A DNA stretch of 64,000 nt from Halichoerus grypus. Taxonomy: Eukaryota > Chordata > Mammalia > Carnivora > Phocidae. Numbering within the stretch: the first letter of the stretch is position 1; each line of letters starts with the position of its first letter. The notes below the pieces were generated by a model that did not search any database, was not told the origin of the DNA, and worked only from the letters and a program-made list of their open reading frames with translations. Positions 36,590 through 47,928 of this stretch are shown here, one piece after another. Location of the stretch: the NCBI RefSeq assembly GCF_964656455.1, contig NC_135719.1, positions 8,473,163 to 8,537,162 on the forward strand. Direction: 5' to 3'. The translations under genes and the position numbers were made by a program.

Positions 36590-37210
36590 GATCAGTTTAA
36601 ACTATACTACTAGCTCTACTCCAGCCAAAAACCACAGAAAAAACAGTGGCCCCAACCCTACCCCACCAAGAGAAGCAGGGAGCTTAGACTTCTACCCTCA
36701 CTAGACTGTAACAAGGTGCTCACAAACCCTTTCTTTCCCCCAAGCTAAGGCATCAGAGAAGGCAGGATAGGGAGCTGGAACATTCATTCCTAGGGCACAA
36801 TAATGAGGTCCCTGACCCCTCAATACCACTGGAGGCTATCTAGCAGAGTGTCTTGCAGAGTAAAGGCCATCAACAAATTTTAATTCTACTGCTCTACGGT
36901 AGAGGGACCTAAGGGAGCCAGGGGGGAGCCTGAACTTCCATACACAACTGTTGGTAACAAGACTGACCCCTACCTACCAGTGTCAATGGAGAGCAGCAGC
37001 AAGGCCCTCCTGCTCCTTGAACCCAGAGTGATATTAGTGAAGGTCTAGGGGGGGACCTGAAACTCTCCCTACTGCCCAGCAGTAACAAAGAGCCCTCACA
37101 CCCAGGGTGTCAATGTGGTAAAACAGGGAACCTAGACTTTCACCTCCACCTGCCTGTAACAAGGCCCATTCTTCTCCTGTCTGAGTGGTGTTGGAGGAGA
37201 CAAGTTCAAA
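36590..37210 (+). repeat. Tandem monomers in L1 5' UTR-like sequence
   Basis: Related units recur at irregular spacing of roughly 80-130 bp. Each has a phrase of the type CTGTAACAAGG or GGTAACAAGAC preceded by ACTTCTACC/ACTTTCACC, for example near 36690-36730, 36930-36975, 37060-37090 and 37125-37165. Monomeric 5' UTRs are known from old mammalian L1 subfamilies. Confidence 0.6.
36835..36900 (+). repeat. 66-bp exact direct repeat, copy 2
   Basis: Identical to 35037-35102, with unrelated flanks (L1 5' UTR-like sequence). Offset 1798 bp, same orientation, no A-tail and no obvious target-site duplication. Confidence 0.97.
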
Positions 37211-38410
37211 CATAAGATTTAAATCGGATCTTAGTCTCATAGTGTAATACCCAAATGTCAGGTTTCCATGTAAAATTATTCATCACACCAAGAATCAGGA
37301 CAACTAATAGATACAACTATCAACATGACAGAGAAGTTAGAATTATCTAATGAGGATTTTAAAGCAGACATCACCCAAGTGCTCCATGGAGAATTACGGA
37401 CACACATGAAAAGAAATAGAATGTCTCAGTAAAGAAATCAAAAATCTCAGCAAAGAAAAAAATATATATTTTTATATATTATTTATGTATTTGGGGTATA
37501 TATTGTTTACATATATATTTATATATATGGGGTATAAAGAAAAGCAAATGAAACTTTAGAAGTGAGAAGTGTACAATAACAGAAATGTAAAATGTGGCGA
37601 AGAAATAGAAAGTCTTGCAGAGAAATTAAGATATAAAGAAGAATAAGGTGGAAAGTTGAAAACTGAAAAATAAAAATAAAATGAATGAATAAAAAATTCA
37701 GCAGGCGGCCTCAGCAGCAGAATGGAAGAGACAGCGGAAAGATTCAGTGGATTTGAAAATAGAACAATAGAAATCACTCAATCTCAACAGAATGAAAAGA
37801 AACTAAACCAATGAGCAGGACATCAAGACCTTGTGGCACTATAACAAAAGATCTAACATTTATCCCATCAGAGTCTCAAAAGAAGAAAATCTGAAAAAGT
37901 ATTCAAAGTAATGGTTGAAAACTTCTTAAACTTGGCAAAGACATAAACCTACAAGTACAAGAAGCTGAGCAAACCCCAAACGGATAAACTCAAAGAAATC
38001 CATACCAAGACAGATGGCCAACAAATTTCTGAAAACCAATGACACATTAAAAATCTTGAAAGCAGTGAGAGAGAAACTTTAGGGGAATGACACTATAGGG
38101 AAAACATAACTTGAACAGCAGCAGTGTTTGCCTCAGAAACCATAGAGGTTAGGAGAAAATGGCACACTCATTCTTCGTGGTTGAAAGAAAAGAATTATCA
38201 GGCTAGGATTCTGAAATCAGAAAAGAAATATCCTCCAAAAAGGATGGGAAAATTAAAGGCATTCTTATAGAACTAAAGTTTTTAGAATCTGTTGCCAGCA
38301 GACCCACCCTGTAAGAATGGTTAAAGGGAATACTAAACAGAAATAAAATAATAGCAGAAGAAATTGTGGAGCATAAGGAAGAAAGAAAGAAACAAAAGAG
38401 TAAACATGGG

Positions 38411-38617
38411 GGGGGCGCCTGGGTGGCTCAGTCGTTAAGCGTCTGCCTTTGGCTCAGGTCAGGTCATGGTCCCAGGGTCTTGGGATTGAGTCCCACATCG
38501 GGCTCCCTGCTCCACAGGAAGTCTGCTTTTCCCTCTCCCACTCCCCCTACTTGTGCTCTCTCTCTCTCGCCGTGTTTCTCTCTGTCAAATAAATAAATAA
38601 AATCTTAAAAAAAAAAA
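38411..38617 (+). mobile_element. Can-SINE inserted in old L1
   Basis: Complete element from GGGGCGCCTGGGTGGCTCAG to the poly-A tail. The duplication aagagtaaacat lies near 38396-38407 and 38618-38629. It interrupts the L1M relic at 36540-41870, so it is younger. It contains an extra GGTCA (GGCTCAGGTCAGGTCATGG) relative to the other copies. Confidence 0.97.
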
Positions 38618-41600
38618 AAGAGTAAACATAGGGATAAATCAAATAGCTTTTCCTTTTCTTCTTAAATTATTAAAATTAGGTTTAACAGCTGAAGCCAAAA
38701 TTATAAACTCGTGTGACATGGTTCTCCTTGTATTATGTAAATATTTAAGATAATTATATGATAAATGGAGGGCAAAGGAAGGTACAGGCAAGTAAGTTTT
38801 CTATAGTTCGCTTGAATTGGTAAAAATGTGACACCAGTTGGTTATAATAAGTTATGTGTATATAATGGAATATTTACAGAACTAAAAATGTTATACATAG
38901 AGATACACTCAAGATCCTATAGATAAATCAAAATGGAATTCTAGAAAATATCCACTCCCAGAAGACAGGAGAAAGAAAACAGTTAAAAAAGAGAGAGAAA
39001 GAACAAATGGAAAAACAATAAATGGAAGGCTTAGCCCTAACATAAGAATAACATTAATTTAAATTGTCTAAATACACCAATTAAGAGAGATTGTCAGAGT
39101 GGATTAAAAAAGGTGATCAAATTGTACACTGTCTATAATAACTCACTGAAAATATAATTAAAGAGGTAGGTTGAAAGTGAAAGGATGGAAAAGATATTCC
39201 ACATAAACATTAATAAAAAAAAAAGAAGTGGCTCTATTAATATCAGATAAGGTAGCCATCAGAATAAAGGAAATATCCAGGGACATAGAGGTGTATGATG
39301 ATAAAAATGTCCATACATCAAGAAGTCATAGCACTCCTGATGTGTATACACCAAACAGAACTGCATAAATATGTGAAACAAAACCTGATAGAACTGAAAG
39401 GAGAACTAAACAAATCTATAACTATAGCTCAAGACTTCAATATTCTTTTCTCAATAACTGTTGATTAAACAACTAGACAGAAAATCAACAACAACACTAT
39501 CAACCAACAAGATAATAATTGACATTAATAAAATACTTCAGCCCTAAACAACAGAATACATATTCCTTTTCAATGCACACAGAATATATACCAAGATGGA
39601 CCATATCCTCAGCCATACATAAAGCTCAATAAATTTAAAAGGAGCAAAATTGTACAGAGTGTATTCTTGGATCAGAGTGGAATCAAGCCAGAAATCGAAA
39701 ACGGAAAGACAAAAGGTAAGTTCCCAAGCACTTGGAAAGTAAGTAAATACACTTCTAAATAATTCAGGAGGTCAAATAGGATATTTCAAGAGAAAGAAAA
39801 AAATACATTGAATTGAATGAAATTGCAAATATAACCTATCAAAATCTGTGCGACTTAGATAGAGCCATAGTGAGACGGAAATTTATAGCAGTGAATGCTT
39901 ACCTTAGAAAAGTCTAAAATAAAAATTCTAAGCTATTACCTTAAGAAGTAGAAACATAAGAGCAAAATAAACCCAAAGCAAGTAGAAAAAAAAGGAAGGA
40001 AATAATAAAGAAACAGAAACCAATGTAATTGAAACAGAAAAACAATGGAGAAAAATCAATGAAAAAAAATCTATAAAATTGACGAGCCTATAACAAGACT
40101 AACAAAGAAAAAAAGAAGGAAGGCATTAAATACCACATCAGGAATGAAACAGGACTACCACTATAGACTGGGCAAGCACTGAAAGGATAAGGAAATACCA
40201 CAAAAAACTCTATGCACATAAATTTGACAACTTAGATAGTATGGACCAATTCCTCAAAAAGTACAAACTACAACAATTCACTTAATATGAAATAGATCAT
40301 TTGAATAGTTCTATAACTCTTAAGAAATCTGAATTTATAATTTAAACTCTTGAAGAAGAAATCTCTAGGGCCAGATATTCTCACTGGAGAATTACACAAC
40401 ATGATTAAAAAAGGATTAACACCAGTTCTACACAATCTTTTCCAGAAAACAAAAGAAGAGAGAACACTTCCTGCTCATTTCATGAGCCAAGTATTACCCT
40501 GAGACTAAAACCAGACAAAGACAGTAAGGAGGAGGAAAGAAAACTACCGACCAATATCCCCCATGAATATAAGTCCTTAACAAACTATTAGCAAATTGAG
40601 TTCAGCATTATATAAAAAAGAATTATACACCCTGACCAAGTGGAGTTAATTCCAGGGATTCAAGACTGGTTCAATATTCAAAGAGCAATCAGGGGAAGCC
40701 ATATACTAACAGGCTAATGAAGAAAAATCACATGATCATATACATTTATGCAGAAAATGCATTTGACAAAATTCAACACCTATTAAAGAGAAAAACCCTC
40801 AGAAAAGACAGTATAAAGGAAGACTTCCTGGCCTTGATAAAGAACACGTATGAAAACATATAGTTAATATTATACTTAATGGTGAAAGACTGAATGCTTT
40901 TCTCTATGATCGGGAACAAGTCAAAGATGTCGACTGTCATTGCTGCCATTCAACATAGTTCTAGAAGCTCTAGCCAGCACAGTGAGGCGGGGAAAGAATA
41001 TAAAAGCATATAGACGGGAAAGCAAGAAATGAAACCATCTCTATTTGGGGAATGTACAAAATCAAAAACCAAGTAAACAAAAAATAACTCCTAGAGCTAT
41101 AAGTAAGGTCAGTGAGGTCATAGGTAACAAGATCAACATTCAAAAATCAATTCTACTTCAGTTAGTAAAAATGAACATGTTAAGATCACTAAACTTTTAT
41201 AATCACTAAACAAAAATGAAACACCTAGATGTTAATAGCATAAAAGATATACCAGACTTGTATACTAAAAAAATGAAAAACACTGATGACAGGAATCCAA
41301 GAAGATTTAAATAAATGGAGAAAAGTACATGGCTCAGAAGGCTCAACATTGTAAAGATGGTGATTTTCCCCAAATTGGTACACAAATTTAACACAATTCT
41401 TATCAAAATTCCAAAAATACTTCCATTGATCTGGACGAGGTTATGCTAAAATTCATGCGGAAAGGCTAAGGAACCAGAAATAGCTAAAGCAATTTTGAAA
41501 ATAAAAATAAAGTAGGAGGGAGGAATCCTTCCATCCAATTTCAAGACATATTCTATATCCAGTTACCAAGACTGTACAATTCTGGCAAAGTGATAGACAC

Positions 41601-42118
41601 ATAGGTCGACAAAATAGGACAGAGAACCCAGAAATCTATCCCCACAGGTAAGACCAACTGATTTTTGATCAAAGTACAAAAGTAACTCAACTACAAGGGA
41701 AGTTTTTAATTTTATATCTTACAAAAAGCCAAGAGATTTTGCAAAAGAAGGACACATGCAAGACCTAAAGAAATATAAAGTTATTTGTTTCCCTTAGGGA
41801 GGTGAGGTCGAGGCTGGGGGAAGACTTTATATGAGAAAATCTAAGCAACTCAAAGATGAAACAGAATAAAGATCTCAGAAAGGGGAAAGCCATGGTTAGA
41901 AAAATGTTGATGAGCGTAGAACTATGTTAAATATGTAAGGCTAATCTGGAAATGATGTTTATAAAATAGAATATAAATGTTATAAATCTTGTCAGTGTGA
42001 AAACAATTTTATAACTAATACAAATAATGTATGAGTTGAAAGGAAATGCAAATTGGAATCGTTGGTCATTTACGGCTCGAGTCAATAGATAATATAATCA
42101 GTTCAAAAATAAAAACGG

Positions 42119-42308
42119 GGGGCGCCTGGGTGGCTCAGTCGTTAAGCGTCTGCCTTCGGCTCAGGTCATGATCCCAGAGTCCTGGGACTGAGCCCCACAT
42201 CAGGAGCCTGCTTCTCCTTCTCCCACTCCCCCTGCTTGTGTTCCCTTTCTCGCTGTGTCTCTCTCTGTCAAAAAAAAAAAACAAAAAAATCTTAAAAAAA
42301 AATAAAAT
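42119..42308 (+). mobile_element. Can-SINE
   Basis: GGCGCCTGGGTGGCTCAGTC head, CT-rich body and an A-rich tail interrupted by single bases. The flanking duplication aaaataaaaacggg lies at about 42105-42118 and 42309-42322. Confidence 0.97.
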
Positions 42309-42379
42309 AAAATAAAAACGGGAAATAGAGGCTTCAATTTAGTCAAGTAATGGTAACAATGTAATAATTTGGAAATTTA

Positions 42380-44180
42380 ATTGCGGAAAGGGGAAGCAAC
42401 TTGACAAACTAAAGAAAAGACAGACGATACAGAAGATTTGGGACCCAAAAATGGCACTGTGAGTATAAACAGAGTGATTCTGGTTGGCAAAAACCTAAGG
42501 CCCTCATCAGAAACAAGTATCAAACTACCATGGAGGTATTCTTCCAAAACCCAGGGTCTATGGAACTCCCATGGGAGGAGGTGAAGGATTCGGCCTGCTG
42601 AAGGTACACCCAGAAAAACAAATTACGGATCAGATGAGGAAATAATTCAGACATCCACAAATCTGAAATAATATGACCATCTGGAAGAGACTACAGAATA
42701 AGGATGTTTAAAATGATTAGGGGATTAGAAGAAATTCCAGAAACATAATGAAAGAATAAGATCCTTTTGAGGAAAAAATAGGCAAATTTGGAAATTAAAC
42801 AGATTCTCTCTAGAAGAAAAAAGAAAAATGCAATAAACAGCTCGATGGAACAGCTCAACAGCACAAAAGACAGTTAAACAGAGAATTCATAAATAAGAAG
42901 ATAGAGGTATATAGGGGATTGTAGGTTAAATTGGTAAGGGGCAATCTTTAAAAAGATAATAGTGGGAGGTGGTAGTTCTCAAATTGAAGAAATACTCTGG
43001 CAGACACCTGGGTGGCTCAGTCAGGTCATGATCCCAGAGTCCTGGGATCGAGTCCCGTATCGGGCTCCCTGCTCAACCAGGAGTCTGCTTCTCCCTCTGC
43101 CTCTGCCGCTCCCCTTGCTTGTGTGATCTCTCTCTCTCTCTCTCTCTGTCAAATAAATAAATAAAATCTAAAAAAAAAATACTCTGGAACACAGGAAAAT
43201 TTAAGCAACAAAACAAAGTCCATAATTATACATATCACGATGAACATCAATAAAAAAAGGGTGGATCAGAGAAGTCAGGAAAGAAAAAACAGATTATCCT
43301 TAAATGAATGACATTTAGAGCAACAGATTTCCCATTAAAACACAAACAAACAAATAAATAGGGGGAACCAGGTAAAGGGAACTCTCTGTGATGTCCTGGC
43401 AACTTTCCTATAAACCTAAAACTAAAAAATTAAAAAAAAAAACTCTAAAACTAAAAAACCTAAAAACCTAAAAAGTTAATTTTAAAAAGCTTAAAAAGTA
43501 ATAGAAATGTTACACCTAGCCAGGAAAACAAAACAAAACAATGAATTAATGTCTTGAAAATGCTGAGGGAAAACAAACCCCAAGTTGCAATTACATACTA
43601 AAACAAACAAACACACCTTAATTTTTTGTGAATGAGGGTAAAATAAATACGCTTTCCCAGACATGGACCATCACTGAAAGAACCCCTACTGTGTATCCTT
43701 CTGTAAGAAGGAAACTGAGCTCATAAGGAAGAGATAAGATCTCGAGAAATCATTTTGTAGAAAAAAATTGCTAAACATGGGATAATATGAAAAATATACT
43801 CCTAGAGTCTGACCATGGTTGCAGTTGGACAGTGAGAAGAGAGTGACTTAAAATAATCAGTGGCCCAGAGAATGTGGGCAGATGTGACGTTTGACACTTC
43901 CCAGCCTGTCCTTGGGAGTGCCCTGAGTGAGCCATCCTCCATGATTCTATGTTTTCTAATATTATATTATATAGACAGATGCCATAAAATGATTATTTTA
44001 GTGAGAAAAATGATACTAAAATGCTTTTAATACAAAAAATAAAAGAAAGGCTGGGGTGGGGGAGAAGGGGAAAATGTAAAGAAAAAAACAGGAAAGAAAC
44101 TACATCAAAAAATAATGATGTACTACCATATATTGGCTAATTGAATTTAAATAAAAAACTAATTAAAAAAGAGAAAGTAA
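42380..44180 (+). mobile_element. L1/HAL1-like relic lacking ORF2
   Basis: ORF1-type sequence (AATTAAACAGATTCTCTC, GACAGTTAAACAGAGAATTC, and CTGAGGGAAAACAAACCCC near 43565) is followed within about 500 bp by an L1-like 3' end, GGCTAATTGAATTTAAATAA at 44134-44153. No reverse-transcriptase segment was seen between them, as expected for a half-L1 (HAL1). Two separate L1 fragments are the alternative. A SINE (43001-43176) interrupts it. Confidence 0.55.
43001..43176 (+). mobile_element. Can-SINE with internal deletion in its tRNA-like head
   Basis: The head reads CCTGGGTGGCTCAGTCAGGT, so about 22 bases (the TTAAGCGTCTGCCTTCGGC block) are missing. The rest and the AAATAAATAAATAAAATC tail are intact. 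The duplication aaatactctgg lies at 42990-43000 and 43177-43187. The element lies within an L1/HAL1-like relic. Confidence 0.96.
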
Positions 44181-45099
44181 AGAGAAAAAGAAAGAGGGGA
44201 GAGAGGAGGGAGGCTGTGATGGAGGGAGGGTGGAAAGGGGATGGATAGAGGAGATAAACTGTTGGTGGCAGGTGTCCCTGGCAAGGTCCTGCCACCCCTC
44301 AGTCCATTATCTTATTTCCTTTGAACAGAATTGCTCACGTCGAGTAAAATGCAGTAAAATTGTCCTGGACCATCCTGTCTATCTACCCCGTCTTGAAGGC
44401 AAAGCTTGCATCCTGCCCGCACTGCCAAGAGCAGTGGCCTCTCTCCTTTCTTTCACTGGTTCAAGCATGTAGTGGGACGGCTCTCTCTGGCATGTGTTTC
44501 TGTCTAACATTACTGCCAGTGTTAATAAGCGATTCTATGTATGTCGACCTTTGGTTAGACTACTAGTTGCACTGCCTTATGCCCAAGGCAGTGAGGAATA
44601 CATCGGTGCCAGACTGGCCCCATCTCCTTAGCTGTTTGCTTGTTCCAGGCAATTTCCCACCCTCATAAAGAGCCTCACCCTAATGTTAGCCCAGCACACC
44701 AGAATAGTAAACAGAGCCCGGATGTCCAGGGAGAACCTTCTAAGGACAATGACTACGTGGCAGAGAGCAGGCTTGAGTTTCTAAAATGAAGCTGGAGTTG
44801 CTCTCTCTGCAGCTTACAGATTCAGCTGCTTAGCTCCTTCTCTCTTTCTCTTATTTTCCAAAACTGATGAATTCAGTAAGAAGGAATCACCATATACAAC
44901 TTACATTAAATATAAATAAAAGGAACTTTTTGCAGAAATCAAACTGTGTTTCCAGCTCCTTAATACCCAGATGTGGGAAGTGTATGGAGTTAACATCTGA
45001 AAAGTGATTTTATTTCTTCCTTTTCACCTGGATGCTTTGAGAGCTTGGAGACACACATTCAAATGTCACTTTGGATGGTGTTGGAGAATCATGTGGTAC
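44181..45099. other. Intronic sequence, unassigned
   Basis: GA-rich start (44160-44250), then nothing recognised. Confidence 0.4.
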
Positions 45100-45245
45100 A
45101 GTAGGAAAAATGCAAATCAGGAACAAAACATAAACTTGGAGTCAGACAAGTCGTTGAAGGTTTGAATCCTGGCTCCAAAGACCAAGTGAGAAATGGGAAA
45201 CTTACTTTCTCTGAGCTGCACTGTTTTCATCCATAAAATGGGCAT
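45100..45245 (+). mobile_element. MIR relic
   Basis: TTGGAGTCAGACAAGTCGTT, GGTTTGAATCCTGGCTCCAA and TCATCCATAAAATGGGCATC. Confidence 0.8.
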
Positions 45246-46807
45246 CCTATCCTACTAGCTTTCTTCTTGAAATGATATAAAGGGAAGCAAATTTCATAGC
45301 ACAAAACCTTGACTGAATTTTTATTTCTCTTCCTGCTCCATGGCGTTTGCAGACAAGGCATGAAAATAATTTTTATACTGGCAACTTCATCATCTTCATC
45401 CTCACATATAAACTCAATAAATCCGGCTTGCAAACAGTTTCTAAGCAAAGCCATTAGGAAGTCTCTATCCCTCGCAATTCTTCCAAGCCAGCCCAGTACA
45501 GCAATTTGCAAATTTATGATGTGATAGATAGAATTTCTTTGTTTTGATTTTGCATTTGCATATTTATTGAGATATGACGATCTTAATTAGTTCTGCCTTT
45601 TTTGTTTTGTTTGTTTTCTTGGTTGGGAAAAGACAGCTTTCTATAGTGCAAAATAATTCTGCATGCTAACAGGGTGAACCAAACCCAGCCTGTGGCATTC
45701 CTTGATATTGATGCTGCTTAAAATGCAGCTTTGTGGAGTCTCTTTTCACTTGTTTTCTCTTTAAATGCTGAGGTAATGCTAAAGACTTGGGTGAATGCCA
45801 GACCTCAAGAGGCAGCCACCTACTGAGAAGCAAGAGAACACTTTTAAAATTCCAGACACTTGTACTCATCCTACATGTTCTCCCCAGACTACCTATCACC
45901 CATCTCCCTCCTGAAAAAGCTAAGCCCCATCAAATGCCTCTTCGAAATGCCTCTCCTGAATCTTGGCTTTTGGAGAGGAGAAAATGCAACCGAATTCCCT
46001 TGGTGGATGCCTCCCAGGGGAGTATTTGGACATGCTGTTCACACCGTGATTTTCATCCTGGACCCTCTATTTATTTCCTGCAGGAGCGGAGCTGTGTGAA
46101 TTCTGTGCGCCATCCAAGAGGCACCAGCAGCCCAGTAGATAACACATAAACACGTAAAGACATATGGATTATGCCCATTACAAATATCTCACCATCCATC
46201 GTCACCCAGAACAATCAGCACGATTCCCTAGAGTTTCCCATTTGCCAAGTTCTTCACACCATCACGAAGTCTGTCACTAATTCGACACTTTCACGAGGAA
46301 GGATATAATTTATTATTTCCCTGGGATTTGGGGCTTTTTGTTTTGTTTTGTTTATGAAAATAACTCCAGTAATGGAGACTTTCCTGTATACAGAGAAAAG
46401 CACCAGGCACCATTGGTAAAGGGGGGGGAAAATAGCACTGCAATCACCTACTATATGCCAGATGCTTTGCATTTGCTTCATTTCATTCAAAATGCAAACC
46501 CATATACCTATCTATGGGGTGGTATTATGATTTTATAGTTGGGAAAAGAGAGATCTTGGGTATTTAGAAAATGTTCTCAATATCTTAAAGGTACACATGG
46601 CATAGAAGATGTATGACAATCAGATAAGACCAAGGGTTTCTGTGTCCGTCAATTCAACCAACAAATATTGATGTATAAAATCTACTTTGCCTGAGGAAGA
46701 AAGGGGAGGAGATATTAATTCAGCCAAAATCAAAGTCATGGGCTCTGTCCAGTGGTCTAGAGGTCTAGAAAAAGTCCAACAACATTCTCGCCAAAAAGTC
46801 ATGGCAA
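45246..46807. other. Intronic sequence, unassigned
   Basis: Repeat-poor. Contains an octamer-like ATTTGCAT near 45553-45560. No exon recognised. Confidence 0.4.
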
Positions 46808-46820
46808 TAAATGTCCTACT

Positions 46821-47051
46821 TTTTCTTCTTCTTCTTTTTTTTTTAAGATTTATTTATTTATTTCAGAAAGAGAAAGAAAGAGAGAGCACAAGCCAGGGGA
46901 GGGGCAGAGAGAGAAGGGGAGAGAGAATCTCAAGCAGATTCCATGCTGAGTGTGGAGGCTGATGCGGGGCCTGATCTCACGACTCTGAGATCATGACCTG
47001 AGCCGAAATCAAGAGGAGGATATTCAACCGACTGAGCCACCCAGGCGCCCC
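46821..47051 (-). mobile_element. Can-SINE
   Basis: TTTTAAGATTTATTTATTTA and a GAAAGAGA body, ending GCCACCCAGGCGCCCC. The duplication is taaatgtcctact (46808-46820) and taaatgtcctgct (47052-47064). Confidence 0.96.
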
Positions 47052-47672
47052 TAAATGTCCTGCTTCTTAGTGAACAAGTGAATCCATGTGGGGGATGTGG
47101 TCCAAATTCTTCACAAAAACAGAAATACAGAATAAAAAAGGATGAGAGTGGGTTAGTGAGAAAAGAATGAAAACAAAAGCAGAGACAGAGAGAGATGGAG
47201 ATGGTGTGTGAGGTGTTGAGGAAACCAGTTTGTCAGCAAGAGCTTTACTTCTATGATACGTGACTTGACCTAAGTGGCCTGGAAAAAAAAAAAAAAAAAG
47301 CTGTGTAAGATGCTGATTCACTGTGGAGGATAATCAAGAGCCAAAAAAAAATTGTATGACAGAAGATTTTTGAGGGATCCACTGAGGTTTCAGACATGCA
47401 CTTTAAATTATTCATCTAGAATAGTCGATCAAGTACCACTGAGCCAAATCATATTCTTTTGCTCAGTCTTTAGCTTTAGACATTGACCTGGTGGTAGAAC
47501 AGAGCCGGTGTCTGGGGTGTGTGGCTGGCTGTACTCTGTAGCTAAGGGACCTAGAGAAGTTAACTAGCCCATGTAGGTATCCAGTTCAAGAGCATGATGA
47601 CCGGATGCCAACTGACTAGAGAAGGTGTTTGTGAACAAGTCAGTTTGTCAGTTTAGAAATGAATGATGATGG

Positions 47673-47910
47673 AACCATGAGATGCTGTGGACTCTGAGAA
47701 ACAAACTGAGGGTTCTAGAGGGGAGGGGGTGGAGGGATGGGTTAGCCTGGTGATGGGTATTAAAGAGGGCACGTTCTGCATGGAGCACTGGGTGTTATGC
47801 ACAAACAATGAATCATGGAACACTACATCAAAAACTAATGATGTAATGTGTGGTGATTAACATAACATAATAATAAAAAAATAAAATAAAATAAATTAAA
47901 ACAAAAAAAA
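47673..47910 (+). mobile_element. 5'-truncated young L1 (3' end only)
   Basis: About 238 bp of carnivoran L1 3' sequence, including TGGAGCACTGGGTGTTATGC, AATCATGGAACACTACATCA and a poly-A-rich tail. The exact 18-bp duplication agaaatgaatgatgatgg lies at 47655-47672 and 47911-47928, the hallmark of target-primed reverse transcription. No coding capacity. Confidence 0.95.
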
Positions 47911-47928
47911 AGAAATGAATGATGATGG

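Larger units (their letters stand above)
36540..41870 (+). mobile_element. Old, nearly full-length L1M-class LINE-1, inactive
   Basis: The order of parts is that of an L1. A 5' UTR-like zone with tandem monomers (36590-37210) comes first. ORF1-like sequence (about 37250-38400) contains CCTACAAGTACAAGAAGCTG and AGAAACCATAGAGGTTAGGA. ORF2-like sequence (about 38930-41800) follows. At 40747-40779 one frame reads YAENAFDKIQH, close to an L1 reverse-transcriptase segment. Every frame is broken by stops and indels, so no protein is made. A young SINE (38411-38617) splits it. The 3' end is uncertain; the match fades near 41800-41900. The 66-bp duplication copy at 36835-36900 lies in the 5' UTR-like zone. 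Confidence 0.85.

Noticed and set aside
40261..41800. Reverse-transcriptase-like reading frames as a live gene
   Set aside because: Matches L1 ORF2 but is broken by many stops and indels; a dead relic.
45227..45511. 94-codon minus-strand frame with an acidic EDEDDE segment, considered as a further exon
   Set aside because: It starts in a MIR border, matches no known carboxypeptidase segment and lacks a convincing acceptor/donor pair.
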